Shown here one piece after another: positions 17,404 to 26,992 of a stretch of DNA of 64,000 nucleotides. How positions within the stretch are numbered: position 1 is the first letter of the stretch; each line of letters opens with the position of its first letter. The stretch is from the NCBI GenBank assembly GCA_934178345.1, contig CAKPQG010000005.1, positions 59,664 through 123,663 of the forward strand. Direction: 5' to 3'. Origin of the DNA: an uncultured Dialister sp. GTDB taxonomy: Bacteria; Bacillota; Negativicutes; Veillonellales; Dialisteraceae. The notes under the pieces are model-generated. The model was not told the origin of the DNA. It made no database searches and saw only the letters and a program-made list of their open reading frames with translations. The position numbers and the translations under genes are program-made.

Positions 17404-19755
17404 TCAGAAGAAGACCTCTGTCACGCCCGCGCCCCCATTTCTATAGTCAGCTTCATGAAATTCTTTTACGAAATTCAGCGTACGAAGATACTCCTGAATC
17501 CCCTGACGCAGTGCGCCGGTCCCTTTGCCATGAATAATCTGCACCGGCGAAACGCCTGCCATGAAACATTCATTCAGGAAACGGTCCACTTCAGGAACGG
17601 CCTCATCGACTGTTTTCCCGATGACATTGAGTGTGGTATGAACGGTACGAACACTCGCCGCACCCCGGGTAGCAAACGGACGACTGACCGGCTTCCTGGC
17701 CTTCTTCACCGGTTTCTTCGTCTCGAAGCAATGCTCGGGAGTCACAGTGACATGCATCAGACCGCAGGCGATGGTGATTTTATTTCCCGACACTTTGGTG
17801 ATGGTGCCATCACTGTCCAGCGTATCGATATAGACATAGGTGCCTTTTTTGATCTGCTCTTTGGGAAGCGGATTTCTTCGGTTTTCTCTTCCGGGGAGCG
17901 CCATGGCATCGATCGCACCACGCACTTTGGAAACATGCTGCTGGAGATCATCCTTTGCCATCGCTGAGGCCTTTTTCTTGAGATCTTTGATGATGGCTTC
18001 CGACTGATTTCTAAGATCTCTTTTGATGGACTCCGCTTCTTGTCTGGTTTTCTCCAAGATCTGGTCTTTCTTTTTATAGAAAGCATCCGTCTCTGTCTTG
18101 AGTTCGTTCCGCAGTTCCTCAGCCTTCTTCAGCTGGGCTTCCACTTCTTCTTTTTCATGCGCGACTTCCCGCGTCTGGCGGTTCAGCCTCGCCATGACTT
18201 CCTCCATATTATGAAGCGGAGAGCCTTCTTTCAGCTCTCTGGCGCGCGAGAGGACAAGGGCCGGCATACCAAGTCGCTTGCAGATGCTGAAAGCATTGCT
18301 GTTCCCCGCAACGCCGATGATAAGGTGGTAGGTCGGCGTCAGTGTCTCTTCGTCAAACTCTACGAATGCATTTTCGATGCCGCGCGTCTCGTAAGCAAGT
18401 TTTTTCATTTCACTGAAATGGGACGTAATGATAGCGGGTACGCCCTGCATCTGCAGATACTCGGTGACGGACTGTGCAAGCGCGGCCCCTTCTACAGGGT
18501 CTGTGCCTGAACCCAGTTCATCGAGAAGCACAAGATCTTCTGTCCCCACATGAGAAAGAAAAGCCGTGAGCTGCGTGATGTAGGAAGAAAAGGTCGAAAG
18601 ATTGTACTGGATGCTCTGCTCGTCGCCGATAATGGCATAGATATTTTTATAGATCGGAAGCATCGAGCCCTCAGCCGCCGGAATAAAGAGACCGGACTGA
18701 TTCATGAGTGATAGAAGCCCCGCTGTCTTGATCGCGATGGTTTTACCGCCCGCATTCGATCCTGTAATGATGAGGATCTGGAAATCCATCCCCAGCGTCA
18801 AGGATATCGGTACCACTTTATCTGCCGGAATGAGCGGGTGACGGGCACGGCGAAGGTCGAGCGCATGGGCGGAGTGGATGGCTTTCACCCCCTGCATGGA
18901 GAGAGCCAATTTCGCACGCGCAAAAATAAACTCCAACTCGGTCGCAAGGTGGCAGTTGTTCTTCGTGACCTCCCGTGTCTTCTTCACCTGCTCGGTAAGT
19001 GCGCGGAGGATTTCCTGCACTTCCTGCTTTTCTGAAGCTGTGAGTTCGGCGAGATCGTTATTCAAGCGCACCGAGACCATCGGCTCCATGAAAAGCGTCT
19101 GCCCGGTGGATGAACGGTCATGCACGATCCCTTCAAATTTATACCGGTATTCTTCCTTGACTGGTACGACATAGCGGCCATTTCTCTGCGTCACGATGGC
19201 GTCCTGAAAATAGGAGGACTGATCCTTATCCTGGATGATCTGCTGGATCGTCTTGCGGATCCGATTCTTAATCATTTCCTTCTCCGTGCGGATGCGGGAA
19301 AGACGCGGGGAGGCGCGGTCACTGACCTCGCCATGCTCATCGAAGACCTGATGGATCCTTGCAATCAGCTGTTCCTGCGGAATGATGAGCGAAGCAAGCT
19401 CTTCGAGCGCGGGATAGACCAGATGACGCTCGCCTTCGAAATAGTGATGCATCTTCTTATACGTTTCGAGCGTTGCTGCGAGATCAATGAATTCCTTCGC
19501 CATCAGGATCATGTCTTTCCCAGCCTTTTCCAGTGTCTCGGTGATGTCATGCGTCTCCCCCAAAGGGGTCGTGATCTCGCGCTCCAGAAGAATCGATGCT
19601 TCTTCTGTTTCCGTGAGCTTTTTCTCTATGATTTCCGGCTCCACGGACGGCATGAGCGTCCGTGCCATGGCTTTGGAAAGCTGCGAGGGGGCGAGCTCTG
19701 CGAGCTTTTCGCGAATCTTGTCGAACTCCAGTGTTTCCAGTACATCTTGTTTCAT
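17404..19755 (-). CDS. mutS2: Endonuclease MutS2
   Basis: MutS-family ATPase with a C-terminal Smr nuclease domain. In Firmicutes it is linked to rescue of collided ribosomes and control of recombination. The 783 residues show a MutS core and clamp, Walker A GSNAGGKTIAIKT near residue 335-345, Walker B LVLLDELGSGTDP, a long Lys/Glu-rich coiled region (about 520-630), and the Smr domain with LNVIGKTVDEA and IHGKGTGALRQGI. ATG 19755 follows GAGGAG and directly abuts the stop codon of the U32 peptidase, so the two are co-transcribed. Its TGA stop lies in a family A end sequence. Confidence 0.95.
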   Translation of the reverse strand: MKQDVLETLEFDKIREKLAELAPSQLSKAMARTLMPSVEPEIIEKKLTETEEASILLEREITTPLGETHDITETLEKAGKDMILMAKEFIDLAATLETYKKMHHYFEGERHLVYPALEELASLIIPQEQLIARIHQVFDEHGEVSDRASPRLSRIRTEKEMIKNRIRKTIQQIIQDKDQSSYFQDAIVTQRNGRYVVPVKEEYRYKFEGIVHDRSSTGQTLFMEPMVSVRLNNDLAELTASEKQEVQEILRALTEQVKKTREVTKNNCHLATELEFIFARAKLALSMQGVKAIHSAHALDLRRARHPLIPADKVVPISLTLGMDFQILIITGSNAGGKTIAIKTAGLLSLMNQSGLFIPAAEGSMLPIYKNIYAIIGDEQSIQYNLSTFSSYITQLTAFLSHVGTEDLVLLDELGSGTDPVEGAALAQSVTEYLQMQGVPAIITSHFSEMKKLAYETRGIENAFVEFDEETLTPTYHLIIGVAGNSNAFSICKRLGMPALVLSRARELKEGSPLHNMEEVMARLNRQTREVAHEKEEVEAQLKKAEELRNELKTETDAFYKKKDQILEKTRQEAESIKRDLRNQSEAIIKDLKKKASAMAKDDLQQHVSKVRGAIDAMALPGRENRRNPLPKEQIKKGTYVYIDTLDSDGTITKVSGNKITIACGLMHVTVTPEHCFETKKPVKKARKPVSRPFATRGAASVRTVHTTLNVIGKTVDEAVPEVDRFLNECFMAGVSPVQIIHGKGTGALRQGIQEYLRTLNFVKEFHEADYRNGGAGVTEVFF

Positions 19756-22167
19756 TTATAAAACTCCTCTAAAGAAGTGACCACGGGTGACATCGTCTCC
19801 CCTGCCTGCTCCGGTGGCCTCTTTCCGGCCGCTCAGTATATCGCAGGCATCCTTACAAAGCGAGAGGATGCTGCCTTCATTTCCGCGAACGTCCAATGTC
19901 AGCGCAGAAAGGCCTGCTTTTTTCAATTCATCAAAGTACGGACGCATATCCAGAACATGACAGTTCGCGATATGCATATGGCACCATTCATCGGTATGGA
20001 TAGGGAAGCGCCGTCCTTCCCCATCCTTCAGGGCAAAGCGCCCCCGCATGCAGTACATAGGGCAGTGCTTTTTATCCTTATCTCCCATCACCGCATTGAT
20101 CGCGCAGTACTCGGAAATCATCATCTCCGTCCGTCCATAGACATAGGCCCCGAGCGGTATATCCGATCCTTTCGCAATATAACGGATCTGCGGGATCGTC
20201 AGCTCCTGTGAAAGGAAACAGCCTGAAAAGCCAAGATTTTCGATTTCTTTTTCAGCTTCTCTATTGAAAATATTCATAGACGGTCCTGCCCAGACAGCAA
20301 GGCTTTCCTCCCCCTTCACCCATTCGATGGCTCCGGCATATTCCAGCACCACGCCATCGGGAAGGAGCGTCAAAAGCTTTCGCAGCTGCGCCTGCGCTCT
20401 GGCCTGATATTTTTCTCGCACCACGCGCGGCGTGGGGAAGAGGATCTCTGCCCCCGCCTCGTGGCAAAGACGCACCGCCTCCTCATAGTCTTTCCATGAA
20501 ATCGGTCGATGCGAGAAGGATTCGCCACCAAAAATCACCTGACGTACACCGGCCGCCAGCGCCTCTTTCACATGAAAAAGAAGCGTCGTCCTGACCGTCA
20601 CATGCGCCCCCTCCTCAGAAGGAACCCTCAAAAAAGCAGGCGCCATCGAGGCAGGGAGTGGGCGCGGGATGCCAGCCTCATGTGCCTCTATGCGCTTTTT
20701 CCAAAGGGACTCTACCGCCTCCTGCCGCAGATGGTTCAGAATGCTTTTCGGCACCATGCATCCAGCATTGGATACCGATATGTCAGCCAGCGTGAACCAT
20801 GTATTGCCAAGTCGGCCCATCTGCTTTATGATCTCTTCCTCAGTCGTCACATGGGCTTTGGCTTTTTCCATGAGGACATCGGACAGAACCGTCACCGCAT
20901 GCCCCTTATCATCGGCAGCAGTCAAAGACAGCGCTTCCCCGGGAGCCGCCGACAGGGAGAGATAGAGAGGGATCTTCCCCTCCAGATCCTTCATCGCAAG
21001 TGACTTCTTCGGTATTTTCACATTCCAGTAGACATGTGCACGCGCGAGAGGGCGCTTTTCGAAAAGAGCGCGATATTTTCCTTTTTTCAGAGAAGACAGC
21101 TGTTCTACAGGAATAAAGGCGATTGTTCTTTCTTCTGTCTCATAGGAAATACCTGTCACATCCGCAAGACGCCTATCTGCCTCTGTTTTAAAGACAAAGG
21201 CAGCGCGCCCGATGCTTTCTACGCGTCCTGCCTCGACGCCGTGATTTCCCGGCGCGTACTCCGTGATCATAGACGGCCCTGCGGTATCATCCGGATATGC
21301 CGTCGTATAACCGCGGTTGAATTCCTCTTCCAAATCGAGCTTCAACGGCTCGGTATCGATCAGAAGATGCTGCTTCGCTGCATCGATCGCTTTTCGATAC
21401 GCTAAAACGGTATTATAGACGTACTCTGGACTCTTCATGCGACCTTCTACCTTGAGAGAGGCCACATGGGCTGCCAAGAGGTCAGGAATCCGAGGAAGTC
21501 CCATCATATCCTTGAGACTCAGGATGTACTTCCCTTTCCCCTGCGCAAGAGGACGGCCCGCATCATCCACCAGCTCATAGGGCATGCGGCAAGGCTGCGC
21601 ACAGGAACCGCGGTTTCCGCTGCGCCCGCCGATGAAGCTGCTCATGAGACACTGCCCCGAGTAGCACACGCAGAGCGCGCCATGGACAAAAACTTCGATT
21701 TCCACATCCGTTTGGTCGGTGATTTCCTTGATTTCCGCCAGAGAAAGCTCACGCGAAAGCACCACGCGCTGGAATCCATGATCCCCCAGAAAACGAACGC
21801 CATCCAGATTTGAAACCGTCATCTGTGTGCTGGCATGAAGCGGGATGTGCGGAGCGATCTTCCTAGCCATGGAAACAACACCGAAATCCTGCACCAGCAG
21901 TCCGTCAATCGGGATCGTCCCTAAAAACTGTAGATACTCTGCGAGATCTTTATTTTCCATGTCGCTGATCAGTGTATTCAGCGTCACATACACCGAGGCA
22001 CCTTTCCCATGCGCCATACGGACGGCCTCTTTCATCTCCTCATCAGAGAAATTGCCCGCAAATTTTCGTGCGCTGAAGCGTTTCCCACCAAGATACACAG
22101 CATCCGCGCCTGCATCAAGCGCAGCGATGAGATGCGCCGGAGATCCGGCTGGTGCTAAAAGTTCCAT
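19756..22167 (-). CDS. U32 family peptidase-like protein (RlhA/TrhP type)
   Basis: The U32 signature EVFVHGALCVCYSGQC followed by LMSSFIGGRSGNRGSC lies near residues 160-190, and a DUF3656-like middle region and a long C-terminal part bring the length to 803 residues. U32 proteins of this build (RlhA, TrhP) are known for prephenate-dependent 5-hydroxylation of rRNA or tRNA and carry an iron-sulfur cluster on clustered cysteines; classical collagenase activity is doubtful. I infer an RNA-hydroxylation role. ATG 22167 is preceded by AAAGGAGAACTATC. The 41-residue in-frame extension runs into intergenic repeat DNA and was rejected. Operon with mutS2, promoter at 22343-22371. Confidence 0.85.
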   Translation of the reverse strand: MELLAPAGSPAHLIAALDAGADAVYLGGKRFSARKFAGNFSDEEMKEAVRMAHGKGASVYVTLNTLISDMENKDLAEYLQFLGTIPIDGLLVQDFGVVSMARKIAPHIPLHASTQMTVSNLDGVRFLGDHGFQRVVLSRELSLAEIKEITDQTDVEIEVFVHGALCVCYSGQCLMSSFIGGRSGNRGSCAQPCRMPYELVDDAGRPLAQGKGKYILSLKDMMGLPRIPDLLAAHVASLKVEGRMKSPEYVYNTVLAYRKAIDAAKQHLLIDTEPLKLDLEEEFNRGYTTAYPDDTAGPSMITEYAPGNHGVEAGRVESIGRAAFVFKTEADRRLADVTGISYETEERTIAFIPVEQLSSLKKGKYRALFEKRPLARAHVYWNVKIPKKSLAMKDLEGKIPLYLSLSAAPGEALSLTAADDKGHAVTVLSDVLMEKAKAHVTTEEEIIKQMGRLGNTWFTLADISVSNAGCMVPKSILNHLRQEAVESLWKKRIEAHEAGIPRPLPASMAPAFLRVPSEEGAHVTVRTTLLFHVKEALAAGVRQVIFGGESFSHRPISWKDYEEAVRLCHEAGAEILFPTPRVVREKYQARAQAQLRKLLTLLPDGVVLEYAGAIEWVKGEESLAVWAGPSMNIFNREAEKEIENLGFSGCFLSQELTIPQIRYIAKGSDIPLGAYVYGRTEMMISEYCAINAVMGDKDKKHCPMYCMRGRFALKDGEGRRFPIHTDEWCHMHIANCHVLDMRPYFDELKKAGLSALTLDVRGNEGSILSLCKDACDILSGRKEATGAGRGDDVTRGHFFRGVL

Positions 22168-22183
22168 GATAGTTCTCCTTTGA

Positions 22184-22232
22184 AAAGTAACTGGTGACTG
22201 GTGACTGGTGACTAGTGACTTGGGACTTGGGA
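22184..22232. repeat. GTGACT microrepeats
   Basis: Consecutive 8-10-base units of the type GTGACTGG, GTGACTAG and GGGACTTG lie in the 5' region of the U32 gene. Confidence 0.7.
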
Positions 22233-22342
22233 ATAGAAATCGCAAAGTCTCCCTTCCCGAGGGAAAGAGGCTTTGTGATAGGCGCAGCATTTCTGCTAAG
22301 AGCGTTTCACCCCAGCTCTCTCCCCATGAATAAACTCGTCTT

Positions 22343-22371
22343 ATTGTATACTAATAGCCGAATAGTTTCAA
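22343..22371 (-). promoter_or_regulatory. Promoter of U32 peptidase-mutS2
   Basis: TTGAAA (22371-22366), 17 bases, TACAAT (22348-22343) on the minus strand. The leader is about 170 bases and includes the GTGACT microrepeats. Confidence 0.7.
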
Positions 22372-22423
22372 TGATAAGCAAAAAGGCGGTCAATGACAAG
22401 TGTTTTTTCTGCCTAATCCCCCA

Positions 22424-22462
22424 TATTAAAACCGCCAAGCGGACAAATGCCGCTTGGCGGTT
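22424..22462 (-). terminator. Adenosyltransferase terminator
   Basis: AACCGCCAAGCGG (22430-22442) pairs perfectly with CCGCTTGGCGGTT (22450-22462), followed by TTTTAAT on the minus strand. Confidence 0.88.
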
Positions 22463-22493
22463 CAAGTACTCCAAGTCACCAGTCACCAGCAAC

Positions 22494-22997
22494 CTATTTC
22501 ACTTCAGCTTCGTAACGGGCAAGAGTGAAGCAAAGATCAGACAGACGATTCAGGTAGCGGATATCTACTTCATGTACCTCTTCCTCTTCCGAAAGACGCC
22601 ACATATCACGTTCTGCGCGGCGAACGACAGTGCGTGCCACATCAAGGAAGCTGGAGCTCTGGGTATCCCCCGGCACCAGGAAATGATCAAGCGGTGCCAG
22701 CTCATCTGTATAGGTATCGATGATCTGTTCCAGCTTCGTCACATGATCCGGCGTGATGTTCGCTTCTTTACCGACGCTCGCTACATCCGCCATCAAAAGC
22801 CACAGTTCTTTCTGCAGCGCATAGATCGTTTTCTTGACATTATCATGGGTCGCAAAAGCACGCGCCTCGCCCAATACAGAATCCACTTCATCGATGGTGC
22901 CATAGGTTTCTACACGCTGACATCCTTTCGATACACGTTCTCCCGTGTAGAGAGAGGTCTTACCCTTGTCACCCGTTCTTGTATATACCTTTGCCAT
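22494..22997 (-). CDS. PduO-type corrinoid adenosyltransferase
   Basis: Transfers the adenosyl group of ATP to cob(I)alamin, giving coenzyme B12. The 167 residues match the PduO/CobO-like trimeric family: YTRTGDKGKTSLYTGERV near the N-terminus binds ATP, and DVARTVVRRAERDMW and YLNRLSDLCFTLARY form the active-site helices. ATG 22997 follows AATAAGGAGGATTCAA. The gene stands alone between a strong promoter and a perfect terminator. It belongs with the cobalamin riboswitch and the sirC-hem operon as a sign of corrinoid use. Whether it serves synthesis or salvage is not visible here. Confidence 0.93.
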   Translation of the reverse strand: MAKVYTRTGDKGKTSLYTGERVSKGCQRVETYGTIDEVDSVLGEARAFATHDNVKKTIYALQKELWLLMADVASVGKEANITPDHVTKLEQIIDTYTDELAPLDHFLVPGDTQSSSFLDVARTVVRRAERDMWRLSEEEEVHEVDIRYLNRLSDLCFTLARYEAEVK

Positions 22998-23055
22998 TTG
23001 AATCCTCCTTATTATTAAATGAGAGAATTATGAAAATACAGGCTTTCCTGATTCC

Positions 23056-23084
23056 ATTATATCGCATGCCGGAGAAGGGTTCAA
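23056..23084 (-). promoter_or_regulatory. Adenosyltransferase promoter
   Basis: TTGAAC (23084-23079), 17 bases, TATAAT (23061-23056) on the minus strand. Confidence 0.8.
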
Positions 23085-23128
23085 GGTTCAGAGGAATGCG
23101 ACATCAAAGTTTCCTTAGCACATCTTAA

Positions 23129-23163
23129 TAAAAAGAGCAGCTGACACATCAGCTGCTCTTTTG
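23129..23163 (-). terminator. alaS-ireB-ruvX-DUF1292 terminator
   Basis: AAAAGAGCAGCTGA CACA TCAGCTGCTCTTTT is a perfect 14-bp hairpin (23131-23144 with 23149-23162) bounded by A/T runs. Confidence 0.9.
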
Positions 23164-23172
23164 TAGTGTTTC

Positions 23173-23436
23173 TCACATCGCATCATAGATATCTGCGACT
23201 GCATCATATTCATCATCTGTCGGAGGAACGTATTCTGCTTCTCCATTTTCATCGGTATCGATGCGCGCCAGAATGATATCCGGCTCTTCTTCATCATCTT
23301 CCGATGTCGGAATGGAGACCAGGACGGCGAATTCTTTTCCCTGGAAAGGAATGACCACGTCCTGTGCATAATCTCTTTCATCACCATCCGGACCGGTAAT
23401 GGTGATAATGATCGCTTCTTCTTTTTTCTCTGCCAT
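23173..23436 (-). CDS. DUF1292 family protein (YrzB-like)
   Basis: A small acidic protein of 87 residues with the DUF1292 pattern: an opening IIITITGPDGDERDY, a central FQGKEFAVLVSI and a strand ending PDIILARI. Its biochemical role is not known. It closes the conserved Firmicute order alaS-ireB-ruvX-yrzB, starting 4 bases after the ruvX stop and ending just before a strong hairpin. The conserved position is the main argument for the family call, together with the strongly acidic composition (EDDEEEPD). Confidence 0.88.
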   Translation of the reverse strand: MAEKKEEAIIITITGPDGDERDYAQDVVIPFQGKEFAVLVSIPTSEDDEEEPDIILARIDTDENGEAEYVPPTDDEYDAVADIYDAM

Positions 23437-23440
23437 AGGC

Positions 23441-23869
23441 TTATCCTCTGTTTTTAAAAGCCAGGTGCTGGAGATAGCCCTCCAGGATCACCACGGCGGC
23501 CATTTTATCGATGACTTTTTTACGCTTCTTGCGGCTGACATCCGCGGCGATGAGCTGCTTCTGCGCCATCACCGTTGTCAGACGTTCATCCCAGAAGTGA
23601 TAAGGAATATCGGGGAAAGCAGCCGCGAGCTCAGCAGCGAATTCCTCTGTCCGCTCAGCACGCATGCCTTTCGTACCATTCATATTGAGCGGCATGCCAA
23701 GGACAAATTCCTCGACCTTGTATTCATCCGTCAGCTGACGAAGCCGTGCAAAATCTTTTTCCCTCGTCGTATGACGGATGGTTTCCAGTCCCTGCGCCGT
23801 CCAGCCGAAAAGATCACTCACCGCGACGCCGATGGTCTGGGATCCTACATCAAGACTCATAATCCGCAT
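23441..23869 (-). CDS. ruvX: YqgF/RuvX family nuclease
   Basis: RNase H-fold nuclease of 142 residues, implicated in processing of the 16S rRNA 5' end and proposed as a Holliday-junction resolvase. It begins MRIMSLDVGSQTIGVAVSD, whose Asp is the first catalytic residue; LGMPLNMNGT and DERLTTVMAQ supply the other family motifs. ATG 23869 follows the ireB stop after one base, and AAAGGACTC inside ireB acts as the ribosome site. An 18-residue N-terminal extension overlapping ireB is not supported. Operon alaS-ireB-ruvX-DUF1292. Confidence 0.94.
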   Translation of the reverse strand: MRIMSLDVGSQTIGVAVSDLFGWTAQGLETIRHTTREKDFARLRQLTDEYKVEEFVLGMPLNMNGTKGMRAERTEEFAAELAAAFPDIPYHFWDERLTTVMAQKQLIAADVSRKKRKKVIDKMAAVVILEGYLQHLAFKNRG

Positions 23870-23870
23870 A

Positions 23871-24137
23871 TCAGAGTCCTTTGTGCTTGACATAGAAACG
23901 AACCAGCTCTTCCACCAGTTCATCTCTTTCGATGCCGGAGATCAGACGCCTTGCATCATGACGGCTGGTGATATAGGTCGGTTCGCCAGAAACCAGGTAT
24001 CCCACCAGCTGCACGGTCGGATTGTGTCCGGCTTCTTTCAAAGCACTGTACACTTCCTGCAGGATCATGGCAGCCTGGCGATTCTCACCTTCATCGACAT
24101 TCGTATTGAATAAAATCGTTTCATCAGAAACTGACAT
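23871..24137 (-). CDS. ireB: IreB family regulatory phosphoprotein
   Basis: The 88-residue protein matches the IreB/YrzL family (former UPF0297): SDETILFN at the start, EVYSALKEAGHNPTVQLVGY in the middle and ITSRHDARRLI after it. In enterococci IreB is phosphorylated near the N-terminus by a PASTA kinase and affects cephalosporin tolerance. T7 here falls at an equivalent place; that link is by family knowledge. It lies between alaS and ruvX. About 245 bases of repeat DNA separate it from alaS, so it may also have its own promoter, though none is clear. Confidence 0.92.
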   Translation of the reverse strand: MSVSDETILFNTNVDEGENRQAAMILQEVYSALKEAGHNPTVQLVGYLVSGEPTYITSRHDARRLISGIERDELVEELVRFYVKHKGL

Positions 24138-24179
24138 GGGTATACCTCCTTTGACAGTTCAGCACACGAGAAATGAGGA

Positions 24180-24380
24180 AGAAAAAGGTTTAACGGGTTC
24201 AATGGGTTCTCCGCTTGGGGTGGGTACTGTATTCGCACTCACGCTTAAGGAAACGCTGATTAAAATTCGACAGCGCTTTCATTATGTATGCGCCGCACCT
24301 TTGCATCCGAAGAACCTATAGAACCCAGTTGCGCCTGTTTCGTTATTGAAACAAACGGAAACTTCATCAACCTGAACCCG
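24180..24380. repeat. Family C mosaic with a family A tip
   Basis: TTAACGGGTTCAATGGGTTC, the inverse of the GAACC motifs, comes first. TTAAGGAAACGCTGATTAAA (family A end) follows, and then TATGCGCCGCACC and GAACCTATAGAACCC. The mosaic sits inside the alaS operon, between alaS and ireB. Confidence 0.65.
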
Positions 24381-24382
24381 AT

Positions 24383-26992
24383 TTATTTTATCATTTCTGC
24401 GATAGCTTTCACGCCTTCAGCGATGGATTCATTGATCTTGGACGGATCCTTGCCGCCTGCCTGTGCGACAGCCGGCTTGCCGCCGCCACCGCCGCAGCAG
24501 ATCTTAGCAGCTTTGGAAATGACTTTGCCCATATGGACACCCGCCTTGATGGCTTCTGGAGAAGCCATACCGACGAGGTTTACTTTATCTCCGCAGACTG
24601 CGCCGAGCAGGAAGCATCCGCCAGAGAGCTTTGCTTTCGCTACGTCAGCTGCTTTTCTGAGTTCATCCATATTTCCCGCATGAACGATGGCGCCAAAGAA
24701 CGGGATGCCATTCTTTTCCTGTACATCTTTCATCAGATCGCCCAGTTCATTCTTGGCCTGCTGCTGTTTCAGGCTGTCGAGCTCACGCTCCAGCTCTTTC
24801 ATCTGTGCCAGCGTCTTTTCGATCTTTTCAGCCAGCTGTTCCGGTTTGCCTTTCAAGAGGGCGGCAGCCTCACGGAGAAGCGCTCTATCCTTCTTCATGT
24901 CTTCATAGGCTGCTTTGCCGGTGACGGCTTCGATACGGCGGATGCCAGAGCCGATGCCGCCTTCGGAAAGCAGACGGAAGGAGCCGATTTCCCCGACATT
25001 CTTCACATGGCTGCCACCACAGAGTTCCTTGCTGTAGCCAGGAATGCTGACGACACGGACAACATCACCATATTTTTCACCAAAGAGTGCCATAGCACCG
25101 GATTTCTTAGCTTCTTCGATCGGCATTTCGCAGATATCGACAGGTGTCGCTTTGAGGATTTCTTCATTGACGATCTGTTCGACGGCAGCAAGCTGCTTCT
25201 CAGAAAGCGGTTCCGGCCAGGTAAAGTCGAAACGAAGACGATCTGGAAGGACAAGAGAGCCGGCCTGATTGACCTGATCGCCAAGTACGCGGCGGAGTGC
25301 GGCCTGCAGCATGTGTGTGCCCGTATGGTTTCTCGCGATGTCTTCTCTTCTGACGCGGTCGACGGTGACAGTGACCGTTTCCCCTTCGCGGATGATGCCT
25401 TCAGAAACGGTACCGATGACATAGACGATACCATCTGGCAGCTTCTTCGTATCTTCAACCTGAATGGTCCCCTCTTCGCCGACGATGGTGCCGGAATCGC
25501 CGATCTGTCCGCCGCCTTCTGCATGGAACGGATTGTTCTGAAGGACTACGGTGACTTCGGTGCCGTCTGCGGCAGAAATGATTTCCTTGCCATCCTGCCC
25601 AAGGAGAAGCAGTGTCGTTTCTCCATCTTTGTCTTCGGTGGTGAGCGCTTTCGCATCCAGCTTTGTGGTATCCGGTGTAGCGACTTTCGCAGAGACTTTC
25701 GCACGCGCGGCTCTTGCTCTTTCCTTCTGCTCGGCCATAGCCGCTTCGAAGCCTTTCTCATCGATGGTGACGCCCTGTTCCTTGGCGATTTCATCAGTCA
25801 GTTCCCACGGGAAACCATAGGTATCATAGAGCTTGAAAACCTGATCGCCGGAAAGAATGGTCTGCTGCTTTTTCTTCGTATCTTCCAGCATTTCGGACAG
25901 CAAATCGCAGCCTGCATTCAGCGTGGTATGGAAGCGTTCTTCTTCGACGCCGGCTACTTTCTTGATGAAAGCCTGCTTGTCAACAAGTTCCGGATAGGCC
26001 GGCTTCATCATCTGGATGACGACATCGATCATCTGCCCCATGAAGGCATCCTGAATGCCGAGAAGCTTGCCAAAACGAACGGCACGGCGCAGCACGCGGC
26101 GGAGGACATAGCCTCTACCTTCATTCGACGGAAGGATGCCGTCAGCGATCATATTCGTGATGGCACGCGCATGGTCGGAAATGACTTTCAGTGCCACATC
26201 GCCCTCGGCGCTCTGTCCGTAAGATACGCCGGAGAGCTTCGAAGCTTCTTCAATGATCGGGAAAAACAGGTCGGTTTCGAAGTTGTTCTTTTTCTTCTGA
26301 AGAACAGCAGCCAGACGTTCCAGACCTGCGCCGGTATCGATGTTCTTCTTGGCAAGCGGCAGATAGGAGCCATCCTTCTGGCGGTCGTACTGGGAGAATA
26401 CAAGGTTCCAGATTTCAAGGAAACGATCTCCGTCTCCGCCCATCTGGTTTTCCGGATCCGTGCCGAATTCTTCGCCCTGATCGAAGAAAATTTCAGAGTC
26501 CGGGCCGCATGGGCCTTCCCCGATTTCCCAGAAGTTATCGGAAAGCGGATAGATATGGTTTTCAGGCAGACCCACCATCTTGTGCCAGTAGTCATGCGCT
26601 TCGTTATCATCCGGATAAATGGTGACGTAGAGGCGGGACTGATCGAGCTTCAGGACTTCAGTCAGGAATTCCCATGCCCAGGAAATCGCTTCCTTCTTGA
26701 AATAATCACCGAAGGAGAAATTCCCCAGCATTTCGAAGAAGGTATGGTGGCGTGCAGTACGGCCTACATTTTCAATATCTCCGGTACGGATACATTTCTG
26801 GCTGGTCGTCACTCTGTGTTTCGGCGGTTCTACCTTGCCGGTGAAGTACGGCTTCAGTGGCGCCATGCCGGCACCGATCAGGAGAAGGCTGGGGTCATCC
26901 TTTGGAATCAAGGAGAAACTCTTCAGTCTCAGATGGTCTTTTTTATTTTCAAAAAACGAAAGATAATTTTCGCGAATGTCATTGCCTTTCAT
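24383..26992 (-). CDS. alaS: Alanyl-tRNA synthetase
   Basis: Charges tRNA-Ala; 869 residues, full length. The class II catalytic domain starts with motif 1 near LSFFENKKDHLRLKSFSL. The editing domain carries HTGTH (about residue 563) and CGGSH, the zinc-binding set that clears Ser-tRNA. The C-terminal DHHA1 domain has a Gly-rich CCGGGGGGKP stretch. AAGGGGGTTTATC precedes ATG 26992. It heads the conserved alaS-ireB-ruvX-DUF1292 block and has a near-consensus promoter. No T-box leader is present in the roughly 25-base untranslated region. Confidence 0.97.
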   Translation of the reverse strand: MKGNDIRENYLSFFENKKDHLRLKSFSLIPKDDPSLLLIGAGMAPLKPYFTGKVEPPKHRVTTSQKCIRTGDIENVGRTARHHTFFEMLGNFSFGDYFKKEAISWAWEFLTEVLKLDQSRLYVTIYPDDNEAHDYWHKMVGLPENHIYPLSDNFWEIGEGPCGPDSEIFFDQGEEFGTDPENQMGGDGDRFLEIWNLVFSQYDRQKDGSYLPLAKKNIDTGAGLERLAAVLQKKKNNFETDLFFPIIEEASKLSGVSYGQSAEGDVALKVISDHARAITNMIADGILPSNEGRGYVLRRVLRRAVRFGKLLGIQDAFMGQMIDVVIQMMKPAYPELVDKQAFIKKVAGVEEERFHTTLNAGCDLLSEMLEDTKKKQQTILSGDQVFKLYDTYGFPWELTDEIAKEQGVTIDEKGFEAAMAEQKERARAARAKVSAKVATPDTTKLDAKALTTEDKDGETTLLLLGQDGKEIISAADGTEVTVVLQNNPFHAEGGGQIGDSGTIVGEEGTIQVEDTKKLPDGIVYVIGTVSEGIIREGETVTVTVDRVRREDIARNHTGTHMLQAALRRVLGDQVNQAGSLVLPDRLRFDFTWPEPLSEKQLAAVEQIVNEEILKATPVDICEMPIEEAKKSGAMALFGEKYGDVVRVVSIPGYSKELCGGSHVKNVGEIGSFRLLSEGGIGSGIRRIEAVTGKAAYEDMKKDRALLREAAALLKGKPEQLAEKIEKTLAQMKELERELDSLKQQQAKNELGDLMKDVQEKNGIPFFGAIVHAGNMDELRKAADVAKAKLSGGCFLLGAVCGDKVNLVGMASPEAIKAGVHMGKVISKAAKICCGGGGGKPAVAQAGGKDPSKINESIAEGVKAIAEMIK

